A DNA stretch of 51,673 nt from Corynebacterium sp. (lineage in GTDB: Bacteria; Actinomycetota; Actinomycetes; Mycobacteriales; Mycobacteriaceae), in NCBI RefSeq assembly GCF_022712195.1, contig NZ_JALAGY010000081.1, positions 1 to 51,673 of the forward strand, given 5' to 3'. Positions within the stretch are counted from its first letter, which is position 1; each line of letters opens with the position of its first letter. Made by a program: the position numbers and the translations under genes. The notes under the pieces are model-generated. The model did no database searches. It saw only the letters and a list, made by a program, of their open reading frames with translations, and had not been told where the DNA came from. Positions 42,855 through 50,414 of the stretch are shown here, piece by piece.

Positions 42855-44137
42855 GCACGACGCATTACAGTCCGAGCGCCAGCGCCGCCGACACCGAGCG
42901 CTACATCCGTGGCAAGGAGGACGAGCGGGGCGTCGCGATCACGTGCGACGTGCCGGGAGGCCCCGGCGCGTTCTCGGCGCGCGCTCGGGCGCTCACGCAG
43001 AACACGACGCGCGAGGTCGAGGCGCTGCACTACCGCCAGTCGTTCAGCGACGAGGAGTTCGACCCGAAGAACCCCGAACACGTGCAGCGGGTGAACGATC
43101 TGGGCTACCAGCTCGCGAAGAAGATGCACCCGGATTCCGACTGCCTCATCGTCAGTCATGTGGATGGGCGGGGAAAGAAGCCGCACAACCATATTTTGGT
43201 CCTCAATCACAACAACCGCACGGGAAAGGCGCTCTCGGACTACCGCACGTTCCACGACCGCAAGGCCGGGAATCAGAAAGGCGTGCAGTCGGCGAACGAC
43301 GAGCTGATGCGCGATCACGGCCTCTCGGTCGTGAAGCGTCTGGAGCACGCGCCGAAGGACTGGGAGCTGCGCCGCGAGGACTTCGCCGAGGGATCGCTCG
43401 ATCGCGAGATGGGCGACCGGATGAGCGCTGCCCTGACCGATCCCCGCGCGGTGGACAAGGCCGGTCTCGAAGCGGTGATCGACGAGCAGAACCAGCAGCT
43501 CGGCGATGACGGGGAGAGGGTGCCGCGGATGCGGCTGCACAGCCCCGTCAGCAAGAAGGGCAAGCGCGCCGGGCAGGAGACCTGGACGCTCTACATCGAG
43601 GACCGCCGCGGCGAGTCCGGGCGCGCCGAGCGCCGCAAGCGCGCGAGCGCACTCTCGGCGGACTTCACCCCGGAGGGCGCGCAGGCGTTCTTCGACTACC
43701 ACCAGCAGCAGAAGGAGCAGGAACATGAGCGCAGCACTCGACAGGCTGAAGCAGCAGAACGGGCCCGTGCAGTCGCCGCCGCCGCTCGGCAGTCCGGAGA
43801 CGATGGAGCTGTTGACCTCGATCCTCGCCGCCGTCGAGGCGCAGAATACGAGGATCGCCACGCTGGCCGAGCAGCAGAAGAAGCTCGCGGGGTTCGTGAA
43901 GGTCATGGACGAGGAGACGACGAGGCGGCTGGAGCGGATCACGGCCCCGGCGTCGACCTCCTCGCCCTCCAGCGACGTGTCCGCGAGGATCGCGAGTATC
44001 GAGAGCAGGCAGAACGAGATCGCGAGCACGCTCGGCGAGTTCGCGCAGAGTCTCAACGGCGAGAGCTTGAACGCCGCGTCGCGGAGCTTGGTCGCGGAGG
44101 CGCAGAAGAATCGCGCGGCTACGGCCTCGGCGATTGA
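42851..44137 (+). CDS. mobA: relaxase/mobilization nuclease (MobA/VirD2 type)
   Basis: The 428-aa relaxase nicks oriT and leads the strand into the recipient. Seen: N-terminal tyrosines (THYSPS, ERYIRG) for the active site, and a metal-binding His triad: His103 (VSHVDG), His112 and His114 (KPHNHILV). A region predicted to bind DNA runs to about residue 220. From residue ~290 on (43725) the same DNA encodes a second protein in the +1 frame, so the C-terminal 137 residues, an Arg/Glu-rich stretch, may be only partly functional. The start is in an ATGA overlap with mobC. Confidence 0.88.
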   Translation: MSTTHYSPSASAADTERYIRGKEDERGVAITCDVPGGPGAFSARARALTQNTTREVEALHYRQSFSDEEFDPKNPEHVQRVNDLGYQLAKKMHPDSDCLIVSHVDGRGKKPHNHILVLNHNNRTGKALSDYRTFHDRKAGNQKGVQSANDELMRDHGLSVVKRLEHAPKDWELRREDFAEGSLDREMGDRMSAALTDPRAVDKAGLEAVIDEQNQQLGDDGERVPRMRLHSPVSKKGKRAGQETWTLYIEDRRGESGRAERRKRASALSADFTPEGAQAFFDYHQQQKEQEHERSTRQAEAAERARAVAAAARQSGDDGAVDLDPRRRRGAEYEDRHAGRAAEEARGVREGHGRGDDEAAGADHGPGVDLLALQRRVREDREYREQAERDREHARRVRAESQRRELERRVAELGRGGAEESRGYGLGD

Positions 44138-44630
44138 GGGGCTCAAGGCGCAGGCCGCGGCGAACCAGAAGCTCTTGAGCCAGGTCGGCGGCGCGGTGCA
44201 GCGGATCGAGAAGCGCACCGAGGAACGGGTCGAGAAGGCCGTCGAGCAGGTCGCCGGGGAGGCTTCGACCACGATGACCGCGAACCTCGATGCGTCGAAC
44301 GAACGGGCCGAGCGGATCATCGCGGCGACGGCGAAGCTGGAAGCGCGTCAGCTCTGGTCGGCGGCCGCGGCGATGTGCCTCGCCCTCCTGCCGGTGGTCG
44401 TGGTCGTCGCCGGGCTTTGGATGGGTATCGCCGGGCTCATCACCGGCGCTCAGTGGGCGCTGGACGTGGACGGGAGCGTGTGGCTCGGCATCGGGCGGTG
44501 GCTCGCGGTCGGCGCTGGCCTTGCCGGGTCCGGCTACGGGCTCTTCGCGTCCGTCCGGTGGGCCGCCGGTCTCGTGGAGACGTGGAAGGGTCGCGGGATG
44601 CCGACGTGGCCGAGCTGGCGCAAGAGGTGA
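43725..44630 (+). CDS. MobB-like coiled-coil membrane protein, gene starting inside the relaxase gene
   Basis: The 301-aa protein starts at ATG 43725 behind AAGGAG, in the +1 frame of the relaxase gene, overlapping it by 413 nt. It is rich in coiled coil (residues ~20-205; AQNTRIATLAEQQKKLAGFVKVMDEETTRRLERI) and ends with two hydrophobic segments (LLPVVVVVAGLWMGIAGLITG and WLAVGAGLAGSGYGLF). The shape is that of MobB/MbeB-type accessory proteins that anchor the relaxase complex near the coupling protein, whose genes nest in mobA in ColE1-type plasmids. The assignment is by position and architecture, not sequence identity. Confidence 0.75.
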   Translation: MSAALDRLKQQNGPVQSPPPLGSPETMELLTSILAAVEAQNTRIATLAEQQKKLAGFVKVMDEETTRRLERITAPASTSSPSSDVSARIASIESRQNEIASTLGEFAQSLNGESLNAASRSLVAEAQKNRAATASAIEGLKAQAAANQKLLSQVGGAVQRIEKRTEERVEKAVEQVAGEASTTMTANLDASNERAERIIAATAKLEARQLWSAAAAMCLALLPVVVVVAGLWMGIAGLITGAQWALDVDGSVWLGIGRWLAVGAGLAGSGYGLFASVRWAAGLVETWKGRGMPTWPSWRKR

Positions 44631-44686
44631 CCGTGATTCCCGAGGGCAAGCGCGCGGAGCGCGTGCGGCAGCCCTGCAACTGGACG

Positions 44687-44728
44687 ATAGGTCAGCACAC
44701 ACTGTATAGTTCAGTGCATGCTGACTAT
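44687..44728. promoter_or_regulatory. cmtR promoter with nested inverted repeats (metal operator)
   Basis: Outer arms ATAGGTCAGCA (44687-44697) and TGCTGACTAT (44719-44728) form an imperfect inverted repeat with one base less on the right. Inner arms CACTG (44700-44704) and CAGTG (44712-44716) form a second one. The TATAGT -10 box (44705-44710) sits in the middle, and the ATG at 44718 follows 7 nt after it, so the mRNA is leaderless and the operator covers the start codon. A bound CmtR dimer would block the promoter until metal binds. Confidence 0.75.
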
Positions 44729-45086
44729 TGCTTCGCGCCTCGACGTCATGAACCGGCTGGGCCGGGCCATGGCGGACCCGACGCGCTCCAAGATACTGAT
44801 GTCCCTGCTCGACGGCCCGAGCCACCCCGCCGTGCTCTCGCGCGAGTTGGGGCTGACGCGGTCGAACGTGTCGAACCACCTAACCTGCCTGCGCGACTGC
44901 GGGATCGTGGTCGCCGAGCCCGAGGGCCGCCAGACCCGCTACGAGATCGCCGACCCACACCTGGCCGCGGCGCTGACGGCGCTGGTGGACGTGACGCTGG
45001 CGGTGGACGAGAGCGCGCCGTGCATCGACCCGCACTGCTCGGTGCCCGGTTGCTGCGCCGCGACAGGCTCGGAGGACGCTTCGTGA
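44718..45086 (+). CDS. cmtR: CmtR-like Cd/Pb-sensing ArsR-family repressor
   Basis: The 122-aa regulator starts at ATG 44718. The winged helix includes LGLTRSNVSNHLTCLRDCG. Cys57 and Cys61 in that helix and Cys102 in the tail (SAPCIDPHCS) are in exactly the positions of the metal ligands of Mycobacterium tuberculosis CmtR (Cys57, Cys61, Cys102). In that family, Cd or Pb binding releases it from DNA. Extra tail cysteines (HCSVPGCC) could bind more metal. Its stop overlaps the ATPase GTG, so the two genes are coupled. Confidence 0.93.
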   Translation: MLTIASRLDVMNRLGRAMADPTRSKILMSLLDGPSHPAVLSRELGLTRSNVSNHLTCLRDCGIVVAEPEGRQTRYEIADPHLAAALTALVDVTLAVDESAPCIDPHCSVPGCCAATGSEDAS

Positions 45087-47050
45087 GCGCGGCCTGCGGC
45101 TGCGACGAGCCGGCCGCCAGCGCCGCCGAGGAGGTGGAGGAGGAGGCCGAGCGCCCGTGGTGGCGCGACCCGGGCCTGGTGGTGCCGATCCTCTCCGGCG
45201 TCGCGTTCGGCATCGGCCTGTTGCTGGAGTGGTTGGGGCTGCACGTCGCGGCGCTGGTCGCGTTCTGGGCGGGCCTGCTGCTGGGCGCGTACACGTTCGC
45301 GCCCGGCGCGCTGCGGAACCTGTTCGTCAAGCGGAAGCTGGGGATCGCGCTGCTGATGACGATCAGCGCCGTCGGCGCGGTCATCCTCGGCTACGTCGAA
45401 GAGGCCGCCGCGCTGGCGTTCCTGTACTCGATCGCCGAGGCCCTGGAAGACAAGGCGATGGACCGCGCCCGCGGCGGCCTGCGCGCGCTACTCAAGCTCG
45501 TGCCGGAGACCGCCACCGTGCTGCGCGACGGTGCCTCGGTCGAGATCCCGGCGAAGGAGATCGCCGTCGGCGACGTGCTGCTGGTCCGCCCGGGCGAGCG
45601 GGTCGCGACCGACGGCCTGGTCCGCGTTGGCCGCTCCAGTCTGGACACGTCGGCGATCACCGGCGAGTCGATCCCGGTCGAGGTCGCGCCCGATGATGCA
45701 GTGTCGGCGGGCGCGATCAACACCGCCGGAGTCCTGGAGGTCGAGGCGACCGCGGCGGGCACCGACAACTCGCTGACCACCATTGTGGAGCTGGTCGAGC
45801 AGGCCCAGGCCGAGAAGGGCGACCGGGCCCGCATCGCCGACCGGATCGCCCGCCCGCTGGTGCCCGGCGTGATGGTCCTCGCCGTCCTTGTCGGCGTGCT
45901 CGGCTCGCTGCTCGGCGACCCCGAGACCTGGATCACCCGCGCCCTGGTCGTCCTCGTCGCCGCCAGCCCGTGCGCGCTGGCGATCGCGGTGCCCGTCACC
46001 GTGGTCTCCGCGATCGGCGCGGCGACGAAGTTCGGCGTCGTCATCAAGAGCGGTGCCGCCTTCGAGCGCCTCGGCGGCATCCGCCACCTCGCCGTCGACA
46101 AGACCGGCACCCTGACCCGCAACCGGCCCGAGGTCACCGCCGTCGTCGCCGCCGACGGGTTCGACGACGCCCAGGTGCTCGCCTGGGCAGCGGCCGTGGA
46201 GCAGCACTCGACGCACCCGCTCGCCGCCGCCATCGCCGCCGCGGGCCAAGGAGCGCCCGCCGCGCAGGACGTGACGGAGGAGGCCGGGCACGGCATTGGC
46301 GGCATGGTGGACGGCCGCCGGGTGACGGTGGGCAGCCCCCGCTGGATCGACGCGGGGCCGCTCAAGGCCCGGGTCGAGGACCTGGAGGCCGAGGGCCAGA
46401 CTTGCGTGCTCGTGGCCGTCGACGGCGAACTGGCCGGGGCGATCGGCGTCCGCGACGAGCTGCGCCCCGAGGTCCCCGAGGTCGTGCGCACGCTGCGGGC
46501 CCAGGGCGTCGAGGTGAGCATGCTCACCGGCGACAACGCCCGCACCGCGCACGCGCTCGCGCAGCTCGCTGGGATCGGCGACGTGCACGCCGAGCTGCGG
46601 CCCGAGGACAAGGCCCGCATCGTCGCCCAGCTCTCTAAGGCCTCGCCGACGGCGATGATCGGCGACGGCATCAACGACGCCCCCGCCCTGGCCGGTGCGA
46701 CCGTGGGCATCGCGATGGGCGCGACCGGATCCGACGCCGCGATCGAGTCCGCCGACGTCGCCTTCACCGGTCACGACCTCGGCCTGATCCCGCAGGCTCT
46801 GCGGCACGCCCGCCGAGGCCGGGCGATCATGAACCAGAACATCGTGCTGTCCCTGGCGATCATCACCGTGCTGCTGCCGCTGGCCATCACCGGCGTGCTC
46901 GGCCTGGCCGCAGTCGTCCTCGTCCACGAAGTCGCCGAGGTCGTCGTCATCGCCAACGGGCTGCGCGCCGCGCGTGCCCGCAAGAGCCAAGCGGCGGCTG
47001 CGTCGCCTGAGACGGCGTCACCGGCCGCGGTCCGCGCGGACAGAGCCTGA
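45083..47050 (+). CDS. P1B-4-like heavy metal exporting ATPase, CtpG/CadA-related
   Basis: The 655-aa inner-membrane ATPase starts at GTG 45083, overlapping the cmtR stop (GTGA). Order: short N-terminus with a Cys pair (AACGCDE) but no heavy-metal-binding repeat; TM helices; actuator TGESIPVE; the ion site AASPCALAI (Ser295-Pro296-Cys297 rather than Cys-Pro-Cys); phosphorylation Asp339 in DKTGTLTRN; HP motif HSTHPLAAAI; hinge MIGDGINDAPAL; and HEVAEVVVIANGLRA in the last helix. SPC plus the H-E-V motif is characteristic of P1B-4 pumps such as mycobacterial CtpG, which CmtR controls. Substrates may include Cd, Pb, Zn or Co. Genome pipelines may call it CadA. Confidence 0.9.
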   Translation: MSAACGCDEPAASAAEEVEEEAERPWWRDPGLVVPILSGVAFGIGLLLEWLGLHVAALVAFWAGLLLGAYTFAPGALRNLFVKRKLGIALLMTISAVGAVILGYVEEAAALAFLYSIAEALEDKAMDRARGGLRALLKLVPETATVLRDGASVEIPAKEIAVGDVLLVRPGERVATDGLVRVGRSSLDTSAITGESIPVEVAPDDAVSAGAINTAGVLEVEATAAGTDNSLTTIVELVEQAQAEKGDRARIADRIARPLVPGVMVLAVLVGVLGSLLGDPETWITRALVVLVAASPCALAIAVPVTVVSAIGAATKFGVVIKSGAAFERLGGIRHLAVDKTGTLTRNRPEVTAVVAADGFDDAQVLAWAAAVEQHSTHPLAAAIAAAGQGAPAAQDVTEEAGHGIGGMVDGRRVTVGSPRWIDAGPLKARVEDLEAEGQTCVLVAVDGELAGAIGVRDELRPEVPEVVRTLRAQGVEVSMLTGDNARTAHALAQLAGIGDVHAELRPEDKARIVAQLSKASPTAMIGDGINDAPALAGATVGIAMGATGSDAAIESADVAFTGHDLGLIPQALRHARRGRAIMNQNIVLSLAIITVLLPLAITGVLGLAAVVLVHEVAEVVVIANGLRAARARKSQAAAASPETASPAAVRADRA

Positions 47051-47062
47051 GAGGAGTGGATC

Positions 47063-47365
47063 GTGGAGATCACGTTGCAGTACTTCGACGGGTGCCCGAA
47101 CTGGGAGGTGCTCGACCGGCGGCTCACCGAGGCCCTCGACGGCCGATCGGACGTCCGCGTCGTGCATCAGCGAGTCGAGACTGCCGAGGACGCCGCCCGC
47201 CTCGGGTTCCACGGGTCCCCGACCGTCCTCATTGACGGCTCCGACCCCTTCGCCGACGAGCACACGCCGGTGGGGCTCGCCTGTCGAGTGTTCCGCACTC
47301 CTGCCGGGCTGGCTGGTTCGCCCACCGTCGATCAGCTGCGCGAAGTACTCGATGCGCCTCTATGA
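47063..47365 (+). CDS. small thioredoxin-fold protein of metal resistance operons
   Basis: The 100-aa protein starts at GTG 47063 behind GAGGAG. The pattern LQYFDGCPNWEVLDRRL, with Cys11 before Pro, followed by GFHGSPTVLIDG (cis-Pro loop) is a short thioredoxin-like fold with a C-P-x-W type active site. It often travels with mercury and cadmium genes and is sometimes mislabelled alkylmercury lyase. It may keep thiols reduced or pass metal to the pump. A further Cys occurs in GLACRVF. Last gene before the right end of the element. Confidence 0.8.
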   Translation: MEITLQYFDGCPNWEVLDRRLTEALDGRSDVRVVHQRVETAEDAARLGFHGSPTVLIDGSDPFADEHTPVGLACRVFRTPAGLAGSPTVDQLREVLDAPL

Positions 47366-47488
47366 GGGTGGAGCACCGCCGGGTTGCGCGATCATCGCAC
47401 CGACGCTCAGCGCAGGAAGAGCCGCCTTCATCGAAAACCAGCCAGGATTGCCGTCAACGTTGTGCTGTAGAGCGCGCCGACGCTGACA

Positions 47489-47516
47489 ACAAGTGCTACA
47501 ACCCAGGCATGCGCTA
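47489..47516. other. attR: right junction with imperfect arm
   Basis: Arm ACAAGTGCTACAACC (47489-47503) is followed by CAGGCATGCGC and TA (47515-47516), after which host gene sequence CGAGAACCCC continues. The distance from arm to TA is 11 nt, as on the left side. Element ends joined at TA give ATGCGCTAGCGCAT, a perfect palindrome. The space 47366-47488 holds no gene. Confidence 0.75.
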
Positions 47517-48330
47517 CGAGAACCCCCTCCACCTGGCCGAGGAGGCGGCCCAGCTCGACCTGCTCGCCGACGGCAGGGTCGCCCTCGGCGTCTCCCGCGG
47601 ATCGCCCGAGCCGGTGGACCGCGGCTACGCCGAGTTCGGCTACCACCCGGAGGCCGACGACCCCAAGGGCGCGGAGATGGCACGTCAGAAGTTCGACCGC
47701 TTCATGTCCGCCGTCGACGGCGAAGGGATCGCCACCGCACTCCCCCTCGACCAGCAGTACCCGCGGATGTACCAGCCGAATGCACAGGTGCCGGTGATGC
47801 CCACGTCACCGTCTCTGCGTAGGCACGTCTGGTGGGGCGCCGGCTCGCGGGACACCGCCGTCTGGGCTGCACAGAAAGGCGTGAACCTGATGAGCTCGAC
47901 GCTGCTGACCGAGGCCAACGGGGACGAGTTCTCCGACCTCCAGGCCGACCAGCTGCGGCTGTTCCGGCAGGCGTGGAAGGATGCCGGGCACCCGTGGACC
48001 CCGCGGACCTCGGTGTCCCGGTCGATCTTCCCGATCCTCTCGGAGACCGACCGCCGCATGTTCGGGTCCGGCGACGACGGCGGGGTCGGCTACATCGACG
48101 ACGGCACCGCCACCTTCGGCAGGACCTACGCCGACGAACCGGACCGGCTCATCGAGCAGCTGCAGAAGGACGCCGCGGTGACGGAAGCCGACACGCTGAT
48201 GCTGACGATCCCCAGCCAACTGGGCGTGGACGCCAACCTGCGGATCCTCTCCGCCTTCGCCGAACACGTGGCCCCGGCGCTGGGGTGGGAGCCGAACACC
48301 GCCGGCCCCGTGCAGGGCTACCCGCTCTGA
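47515..48330 (+). pseudogene. 3' part of the interrupted luciferase-like monooxygenase gene
   Basis: This frame continues the N-terminal part at 38363-38629 (… DLR / YENPLHLAEEAA) and encodes 271 aa of the luciferase-like fold: QLDLLADGRVALGVSRGSPEPVDRGYAEFGY, then WWGAGSRDTAVWAAQKGVNL and a C-terminal helix. The gene end appears intact (stop at 48330). In its present form it has no promoter of its own; the ATG at 47509 is partly from the element. The enzyme class uses reduced FMN and oxygen on an unknown substrate. Confidence 0.93.
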
Positions 48331-48348
48331 GCCGGTGGCCCCGGCAGG

Positions 48349-48981
48349 TCACCGTCCGCTGACGTCGGGGGCGAACTGCGCCAGGGAGATCTCGGTCGCC
48401 TGTGCGAGTTCCTCCCCGGTCGCCGTGCCGGACGCCTCCACGGCGGCGGCCCACTCCCGGACCGACGCCCCGGAGAACTCCTGGACCTCCCGGGACGCCG
48501 CCATCTCCGCCGGGTCGCCGATCGGCTCGCCGCCGAGATACAGGGCGAGCCCCATCAGGGCCCCGTCCCAGCCCGGGCCGACCCACAGCGCACCCGCCCC
48601 GTTCTGCGCGATCTCGACGGGGACGTTGTGCGCGAGCTCGAGCTGTGTACGCCCACCGTCAGCGACGAGACGCAGTTCGACGATGCTGGTCGGCCCGCCC
48701 CAGCTCACCCGCAGCAGTTGCGGCGGGTCGCAGGCCAGGATCTCCCCGGCGGCGTTGCCCTCGGCCTCGAAGGTGCCGCCGACGCGCAGGTCTCCGGTGA
48801 CCGGCATGAACCAGCGTGCGATCCGGTCGGGGTCGGTGAGGGCGTCCCAGACGTCCTCGGGCGGGGCGTCGTAGGTACGGCGCAGCGAGACGCCGATGCG
48901 TTCACCGGTCGCACCGTCCTCCGGGAGCCGCGAGACGGCGCGTGCGATGGCGGCGATGTGGGTCGGGATGTCGATGGTCAT
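48349..48981 (-). CDS. SRPBCC/AHSA1-family protein
   Basis: The 210-aa protein has a START-like AHSA1 fold: VSLRRTYDAPPEDVWDALTDPDRIARWFMPV, then GDLRVGGTFEAEGNAAGEILACDPPQLLRVSW, and a C-terminal helix (GPGWDGALMGLALYLGGE). Such proteins bind hydrophobic ligands or act as unclear accessory factors. Its ATG overlaps the preceding ArsR stop (ATGA), so it is coupled to the regulator; this pair is very common in actinobacteria. The substrate is unknown. Confidence 0.88.
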   Translation of the reverse strand: MTIDIPTHIAAIARAVSRLPEDGATGERIGVSLRRTYDAPPEDVWDALTDPDRIARWFMPVTGDLRVGGTFEAEGNAAGEILACDPPQLLRVSWGGPTSIVELRLVADGGRTQLELAHNVPVEIAQNGAGALWVGPGWDGALMGLALYLGGEPIGDPAEMAASREVQEFSGASVREWAAAVEASGTATGEELAQATEISLAQFAPDVSGR

Positions 48982-49367
48982 TGTTGATCGGTGTCCTCTC
49001 GGTCGGCACGGGTGGTGCCGGGGTTGTCCGGCCCCTGGGCGCGGCGGCGTTCACGCCTGCCGCGGGCGAGCTCGGTGGACAGGGCGTCCAGGTGCTGATC
49101 CCACAGTCCACGGAAGCGGTCGAGCCAGGCGTCGATGTCGCGGAAGGCGCCGGGGTCGACGGCGTAGAGCCGCCTGGTCCCCTGGGGCCGCACCGTCGCG
49201 AAACCGCTCTCCCGAAGCACCCGGAGATGCTGGGAGACCGCCGGCTGGGAGATGCCGAACTCCTCCCGGACGGTGGCGGTCACCGACCCGGAGGTCAGTT
49301 CGCCGTCCGCCAGTAGTTCGAGGATGCGCCGGCGGACCGGGTCGCCGAGGATGTCGAATGCGTGCAC
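48978..49367 (-). CDS. ArsR family transcriptional regulator
   Basis: The 129-aa protein is taken from GTG 49367 (MHAFDILGDPVRRRILELL), the usual family start; a TTG at 49403 is actually the -35 box. The winged helix includes VREEFGISQPAVSQHLRVLRESGF. No metal-binding Cys pair is present, so it is of the non-metal type found next to AHSA1 genes. It probably represses its own operon. -35 and -10 boxes at 49398-49403 and 49375-49380 with a 17-nt spacer leave 7 nt to the GTG, a leaderless promoter. Confidence 0.88.
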   Translation of the reverse strand: MHAFDILGDPVRRRILELLADGELTSGSVTATVREEFGISQPAVSQHLRVLRESGFATVRPQGTRRLYAVDPGAFRDIDAWLDRFRGLWDQHLDALSTELARGRRERRRAQGPDNPGTTRADREDTDQQ

Positions 49368-49374
49368 CACCCCA

Positions 49375-49403
49375 TTAATACAGGTGCGAGTTATATAAGT
49401 CAA
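49375..49403 (-). promoter_or_regulatory. leaderless promoter of the arsR-SRPBCC operon
   Basis: TTGACT (49398-49403), 17 nt, TATTAA (49375-49380) read on the minus strand, followed 7 nt later by the GTG start. The spacer contains the near-palindrome ACTTATATAACT, a possible ArsR operator. Confidence 0.7.
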
Positions 49404-49469
49404 CAGCTATACAAGGGTGCGTCGACGACGCCCGACCCGTGCCAGGGCCCCGGAATGTAGCCTCAGTGC

Positions 49470-50396
49470 ATGCTCCGCATCGCCACCGCCAACGTCAACG
49501 GGATCCGCGCCACCCACCGCCGGGGGTTCGCCGACTGGCTGTCCACCCGTGACTGCGACGTCGTGGCGCTGCAGGAGGTGCGGGCGCAGGCCGACAAGGT
49601 CCCGGCCGGCGCCTTCGGCGACTACCACGTCGCACTGGAGACCGGGGACGTCCCGGGGCGGAACGGGGTCGCCGTGCTCACCCGGCGGGAACCCGACGCG
49701 GTGCGCAGCTGGGGCGGCACCGCCCTGCTCGGCGAACCGGGGGCCGGCCCCGACGACCTCCGTCCGGTCCCCGCACCCGACCACGTGGCACCCGCCCGCG
49801 AACTCCGGGCGTTCGCCGACCAGGGACGCTACCTCGAGGTCGACCTCGCCGACCTCCCCGTCACCGTCGCCAGCCTCTACCTCCCCAAAGGCGGTCTTCC
49901 CGCCGAGCTCCAGCGGCCGGGACGGATGCGCGAGGCCCCCGACGGGGGCGCCCGCTACAGGCGCAAGATGGCGTTCATGGCAGGCTTCTCCCGCTACCTC
50001 ACCCGCACCCGGCGCGCAGCCACGGCGGCGGGGAGGGAGTTCCTGCTCATGGGGGACCTCAACATCGCGCACACCCGTCAGGACCTCGCGGCGTGGCGCC
50101 GCAACCAGAACAACGACGGCTTCCTGCCGGAGGAACGTGACTGGTTCGGCAGGCAACTGTCCCCCCGCACGCTCGTCGACGTCGTCCGGCACCTGCACCC
50201 CGACGACGACGGACCGTACTCGTGGTGGTCGTGGCTCGGCCAGTCCTTCGCAAAGGACGCCGGCTGGCGGCTGGACTACCACCTCGCCACTCCCCGTCTG
50301 GCACGTGCCGCGGTGTGCGCCACCGTCGACCGGGACCACCACGGCGTGCGGCTCTCCGACCACTCCCCGGTGGTCGTGGACTACGACCTGGCGTGA
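49470..50396 (+). CDS. xth: exodeoxyribonuclease III
   Basis: The 308-aa DNA repair enzyme (exonuclease and AP endonuclease) has LRIATANVNGIRA, VVALQEVRAQ with the metal Glu, LYLPKGG, the catalytic LLMGDLNIAHTRQDL and the closing DYHLATP and LSDHSPVVVDY with the active-site His. A short loop insert (GAGPDDLRPVPAPDHVAPA) is seen compared with E. coli. ATG 49470 follows TAGCCT (49458-49463) by 6 nt, as in the DUF1707 gene. It acts on abasic sites in the cytoplasm. Confidence 0.94.
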   Translation: MLRIATANVNGIRATHRRGFADWLSTRDCDVVALQEVRAQADKVPAGAFGDYHVALETGDVPGRNGVAVLTRREPDAVRSWGGTALLGEPGAGPDDLRPVPAPDHVAPARELRAFADQGRYLEVDLADLPVTVASLYLPKGGLPAELQRPGRMREAPDGGARYRRKMAFMAGFSRYLTRTRRAATAAGREFLLMGDLNIAHTRQDLAAWRRNQNNDGFLPEERDWFGRQLSPRTLVDVVRHLHPDDDGPYSWWSWLGQSFAKDAGWRLDYHLATPRLARAAVCATVDRDHHGVRLSDHSPVVVDYDLA

Positions 50397-50414
50397 CCGA
50401 CCCTGCTCCGGAGT

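Larger units (their letters stand above)
38630..47516. mobile_element. 8.9-kb integrated mobilizable element with Rep, relaxase and metal resistance cargo
   Basis: It is flanked by the two halves of one host gene, and contains a serine integrase, a rolling-circle Rep, MobC, relaxase, an overlapping membrane/coiled-coil protein and a CmtR-regulated metal export cassette. No phage structural genes and no type IV secretion genes are present, so it would need a helper conjugation machine. That fits the class of integrative and mobilizable elements. The shared two bases TA at 38630-38631 and 47515-47516 mark the likely recombination point; element size is 8885 bp. Whether the excised circle replicates depends on the Rep being active. 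Confidence 0.88.

Noticed and set aside
44375..45082. Upstream extension of the metal ATPase frame to 44375
   Set aside because: The segment overlaps the MobB-like gene and cmtR and reads as Arg/Gly-rich noise; GTG 45083 in overlap with the cmtR stop is the natural start.
38630..47516. Prophage interpretation of the 8.9-kb element
   Set aside because: There are no terminase, capsid, portal, tail or lysis genes; the Rep and relaxase point to a plasmid-like mobilizable element.
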